Shown here: piece after piece, positions 50,801-56,800 of the stretch
How the letters are laid out: each line of letters begins with the position of its first letter
Position numbering within the stretch: position 1 is the stretch's first letter
NCBI GenBank assembly: GCA_032622095.1
Contig: CP136063.1
Coordinates: forward strand, 79,585,980-79,649,979
DNA: 64,000 bases
Reading direction: 5' to 3'
Source: Siphonodentalium dalli
Taxonomy: Eukaryota; Mollusca; Scaphopoda; Gadilida; Siphonodentaliidae
Program-made: the position numbers and the translations under genes
The notes under the pieces: generated by a model
Databases searched by the model: none
Seen by the model: the letters and a program-made list of their open reading frames with translations, nothing else
Told to the model about the DNA's origin: nothing

Positions 50801-53800
50801 CTACACGCGATCTGTCCATGGTTCGTTGCTACCCCGTTAGGATTTAATAGCATTAAAGATCTGCCACCAGATAGCGGCCCGATTAAGATTATCAAGTGCG
50901 GTGGTAGGGTTAGGTTAGTAACACCATCAATATGTAGACAGGTACGGAGGTATGGTGGGTTAGTAACGCTCTCAACATGCAAGTACGGGGGTATGATGAG
51001 GTTAGTAACACAATCAATATGTAGACAGGTACGGAGGTATGGTGGGTTAGTAACGCTCTCAACATGCAAGTACGGGGTATGATGAGGTTAGTAACACAAT
51101 CAATATGTAGACAGGTACGGAGGTATGGTGGGTTAGTAACGCTCTCAACATGCAAGTACGGGGGTATGATGAGGTTAGTAACACAATCAATATATAGACA
51201 GGTACGGAGGTATGGTGGGTTAGTAACGCTCTCAACATGCAAGTACGGGGTATGATGAGGTTAGTAACACAATCAATATGTAGACAGGTACGGAGGTATG
51301 GTGGGTTAGTAACGCTCTCAACATACAAGTACGGGGGTATGATGAGGTTAGTAACACAATCAATATGTAGACAGGTACGGAGGTATGGTGGGTTAGTAAC
51401 GCTCTCACCATGCAAGTACGGAGGTATGATGAGGTTAGTAACACAATCAATATGTAGACAGGTACGGAGGTATGGTGGGTTAGTAACGCTCGCAACATGC
51501 AAGTACGGGGGTATGATGAGGTTAGTAACACAATCAATATGTAGACAGGTACGGAGGTATGGTGGGTTAGTAACGCTCTCAACATGCAAGTACGGAGGTA
51601 TGGTGGGTTAGTAACACAATCAATATGTAGACAAGTACGGAGGTAAGGTGTGTTAGTAACACAATCAATATGTAGACAAGTACGGAGGTAAGGTGGGTTA
51701 GTAACTCCATCAATATGTGGACAAGTACGGAGGTATGGTGGGTTAGTAACACTATCAATATGTGGACAAGTACGGAGGTATGGTCGGTTAGTAACGCTCT
51801 CAACATGCAAGTACGGGGGTATGATGAGGTTAGTAACACAATCAATATGTAGACAGGTACGGAGGTATGGTGGGTTAGTAACGCTCTCAACATGCAAGTA
51901 CGGAGGTATGGTGGGTTAGTAACACAATCAATATGTAGATAAGTACGGAGGTAAGGTGGGTTAGTAACACCATCAATATGTGGACAAGTACGGAGGTATG
52001 GTGGGTTAGTAACACTATCAATATGTGGACAAGTACGGAGGTATGGTGGGTTAGTAACACTATCAATATGTGGACAAGTACGGAGGTATGGTGGGTTAGT
52101 AACACTATCAATATGTAGACAAGTACGGAGGTATGGTGGGTTAGTAACACCATCAATATGTGGACAAGTACGGAGGTATGGTGGGTTAGTAACACAATCA
52201 ATATGTAGACAAGTACGGAGGTATGGTGGGTTAGTAACGCTATTAACATGCAAGTACGGGGTATGATGAGGTTAGTAACGCTATCAATATATAGACAAGT
52301 ACGGGGGTATGGTGAGGTTAGTAACACCATCAATATTTAGACAAGTACGGAGGTATGGTGGGTTAGTAACGCTCTCAACATGTAAGTACGGGGGTATGAT
52401 GAGGTTATTAACGCTATCAATATATATAGACAAGTACGGGGTATATATGGTGAGGTTAGTAATGCTATCAATATAGACAAGTACGGGGTATGGTGGGTTA
52501 GTAACGCTATCAATATAGGCAAGTATATATGGGGGTATGATGTGATTAGTAAGCTATCAATATAGGCAAGTAAGGATATGGTGAAGTTAGTAACGCTATC
52601 AATATATATGCAAGTATGGGGTATGGTGAAGTTATTACGCTATCAACAGGCAAGTACGGGGTATGATGAGGTTAGCAAAGCTATCAATATATAGACAAGT
52701 ACGGAGGTATAGTGTTGTTAGTAACGCTTTCAATGTATAGGCTGTACGGTGTATGGTGGGGTTAGTATAACGATATCAACAGGCAAGTACGGGGGTATGG
52801 TGAGGTTAGTAACGCTATCAATATAGGCAAGTACGGAGTATGGCAATGTTAGTAACGCTACCACTAGGCAAGTACGGGGGTATGGTGGGGTTAGTAACGC
52901 TATCAATATAGGCAAGTACGGAGTATGGCAATGTTAGTAACGCTACCAATAGGCAAGTACGGGGTATGGTGGGGTTAGTAACGCTATCGATATAGGCAAG
53001 TATGGGGTGTATATGGTGAGATTGATGTTAGGAAAGTATGGGGATATGGTGACGTTAGTAACGCTATCAATAGGCAAGTACGTGGGTATATATGGTGAGA
53101 TTAGTAACGCTATCAATGTATTGACAAGTATGGGGTATGAGGTTAGTAACGCTATCTATCTATATATAGCCAAGCAATGGGTATGATGAGGTTAGTAATG
53201 CTATCAATAGGTAAGTACGGGGTATGGTGTGGTAGAATTTGTACCGTTATTTTGTCTATAAAGTTGTCATTTCATGGTCTTTTGGCTAATCCATGACTGG
53301 AGGAGAAGCCATTATGTTTATAATCATTTGATATCATGCATGTACAGTAATGCCCTAAATAATCGACCCCTTAACCACAGCAGAATTATGGGTAATTTTT
53401 CAGCATTTAGTCGGAAATGTGCAGGCTTGTTGATATTCAGCGAAAACCACACATGCTAGGCGTGGGCCCTATGGAGAATTAAAATACCATCAGGGTACAA
53501 TCCCTGCATATATGGGCCCGATCCGATCATGCGTATATGATGTGCCCCTCTCTCTCTCTCCCGGAATTAAAATTGCTCAAAAATGAGCATCGAAGTATCG
53601 AATACTCTAATTTTGATAGTGGTACTATATATACGACCCACTTAATCCATTCACGTTAAAAATAAACTAATGTACAAGAAAAATCGAATGTTGAATGTTG
53701 TGTCAACTTCACACGAATGTTGAACGAATGTTGAATGTTGCGCTAACTTCACGGACCCGAATTATGTGCAATATCGAAATTATTTATCGTGGGTGCGCAC

Positions 53801-56800
53801 TGGAGCTTATAATTTTTGCTCGTTTTCGAACTGGAGCCATAAAATTTTCGCATGGAGCCACCGTGTACTTGTCTTTTAATATGCCACCTGTAGCACTGTT
53901 CAGATTTTTCGTGTATATGATTGTATATTTGTGTCCCGGAGATAACAAACTTACCAGAAAACTATGGTTTGCCCATTGGAATGTCCCATTTCTGGTCTAA
54001 AAACAAACTTTATCGCCGAAGGTTACGGTAAAAATGTCGAAAATGAAGTGATAAACTCCTGATTGTTGAATCTTCCGTGAGTGCTACAACTCAAATTCAA
54101 CACACATAGATACAGACGGTGATATTGAAAAATCGCAATTCAATTTTGAAAGAATAATTTGGATTTTTAAGAAAATACTTACCATTTTAAGTGCCGTCAC
54201 GCAATATAGGGCAACTCAGTATTTATCGATGCGCACTGGACGATTATGCGATTTCGGATGGATTTAGCAGGAGCGGTGGGCCCCCAGTGTTGAGGTACCC
54301 TTGCAGATGTAATAATGATGTTAGTTTTTCAAAATTTTGAATTAAAAAAATTAAATTAAATTGGTTTTGTTGAATTGAGCAAGGAGTTCAATCTATAAAA
54401 AAATAATTTTAAACAATATATATAAATCAATGTTTCAACGATCAAAATGTGCTTGAAGCGCACAAAGGGGCCGCCGCTGAATAAAGGGGATCCTGTTACA
54501 GCTAGTTTAGCATAATAGAAGTGGCATGGAATATGTTAGATAATGGGCTGGTTGACAGACTAATACGGAAATAGTTAGAAATTATGGAATTGTGTGTATC
54601 CGGCACAATGACCTAGGTTTACAGATGATCAGTAATTTATAAAACATTTTTTTTTTTCAATTAAAACAGCTTCTGAAACAGGCTAAACTGTAATTTGAAC
54701 TAAATGAGATCATTTCCCAGTCATATGAGTGATATCAGTAGAGTTTTATGTGGTTTTAGACCAAATTCAGTGAAATTTGGGGGGTAGGTGTCAAAAAATT
54801 AGGAGTAAACAAGAGGTGGCATCAGAGATGCTGTGTCTCGTTTTCGGTGGCTTACCGCCGGTGGCTACCGCCAATTGGTGTGCATCAGTATCGGTAGACT
54901 AATTAATAGGTAAAATCGAAAAATGACTAATTAAGGGCCATAACTCCAAATTTTATCGGGCGAGGCTGGTTTTCGAACTCGTCCGAAATATTCTTGGCAA
55001 GTATGTCTATTCCAAATTTTAAACAAATCGGAGGACGTTTGTTGAAGTTATCGCGCTAACGAGCTGAAAATTCGTGAAAAATGACTAATTAAGGGCCATA
55101 ACTCTATCAAATTTTATCGGACCTGGCCGGTTTTCGAACTCGACCGAGATATTCCTGGGAGACACCTATAAACCAAATTTCAATCAAATCGGATAACGTT
55201 TGTTGAAGTTATCGCGCTAACGAGCTGAAAATTCGTGAAAAATGACAAATTAAAGGCCATAACTCTATCAAATTTGATCGGACCAGGCCGGTTTTCGAAC
55301 TCGTCCGAGATATTCTTGGGAGACACCTATATACCAAATTTCAATCAAATCGGATAACGTTTGTTGAAGTTATCGCGCTAACGAGCTGAAAATTCGTGAA
55401 AAGACTAATTAAGGGCCATAACTCTATCAAATTTTATCGGACCAGGCCGGTTTTCGAACTCATCCGAGATATTCTTGGGAGACACCTATATACCAAATTT
55501 CAATCAAATCGGATAACGTTTGTTGAAGTTATCGCGCTAACGAGCTGAAAATTCAAAGGGCCATAACTCTGTAATAAATGTGCGGACGAACCCGATTTTT
55601 TGTCTGCAGCTTACGTGCATGGATATGTACTCACGTCAATAAACGGTTGAGTTATAAGCAAAACACGTCGCCCGCCCGCCCGCCCGCCCGCCTGCCCGCC
55701 CGCCCGTCCGCCGCCCGCCGCCCGCCCACCGTCCCTCATCAAACTATAAGTCGAGTTTTGGAAAAAAACTCGACTAAAAATATATTTGTTTGCAGGTTTG
55801 GGGGGGGGGGGTGGTGGTGGGTCCCCGAAAATTCCAGATGCAACAAAAAACGGCATACCTTCCTGCATTTTTTACTACTACCCCCCTGATCTCTCCGATT
55901 AAATGTCTTTATACGATAAATAAATGGTGATAAAAACTGGATGAATGTGCTGATTATGAACTGGATTTGCTGGAATATTAGAATATCTATATATATGAAT
56001 AATGATGACTGAAGTGTATTTTAAAATGATAAAAGTGGAGGGAAATGAGATAATTAATCCACAGTAGTAGTATTTATAAAAAAAATTTGGCTATGGTGCT
56101 GTCGGAATGGGACTTGGGTCATTTTAATCAAAATCAGAGGGTTTTCCCGATAGCTTCAGGACCAACCAACATCATAGCAAATTAGCAGGACCACTTAACC
56201 AGGGGTATGTACGCTATTCTGACAATAAGAAAACAAAGACAGTTGTCGAATTTAGCGCATCAGATTGGTCCCTCCCAATTGAAGCAGGAGATCCAAGTTA
56301 GTGTGAATAGCAGACATTTGAACTCAATATTACCATGCACTGTGTTATAATAGCAACACATGTATACATTTATAACGAAAAACACTTCACATAAAACAAA
56401 TACTCGCGGCACAATTAATATTCATAACACATCATCGATCGGGACTACTATTTCCACGTTTTAGTTTGAAATCTGTTATATTAATATTGGAATTTAAATA
56501 ACATTAGGATCCGAGTGTGGTCGTTGGCATTGTTTAATCCAGCGTAAACAGATGTCTTAGTTACTTTTTTATTTAGGAAACCGAACTAAAACATGTGTAT
56601 AAATATCGTTCGTCAACCGGACATGTTCCCCATGTATATTTCAACACCAATGTAACTTTTTAACACATATTTTGCTCTCGTGTTCGTAAATTTCCTATGG
56701 CTTACAATGGTTGTTAAGGAGCCGCTTGTGGTGTCTTTCATATCACTAGGCAGGCACATGTCGCTTCGGCGATTAAGCTATCGGCTCATTGGCTATAATT

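Noticed and set aside
50764-52333. Long minus-strand open frames (up to 224 codons) as repeat proteins
   Set aside because: They are read from the minisatellite, shift frame at 42/45-bp changes, overlap each other in several frames and have no start context.
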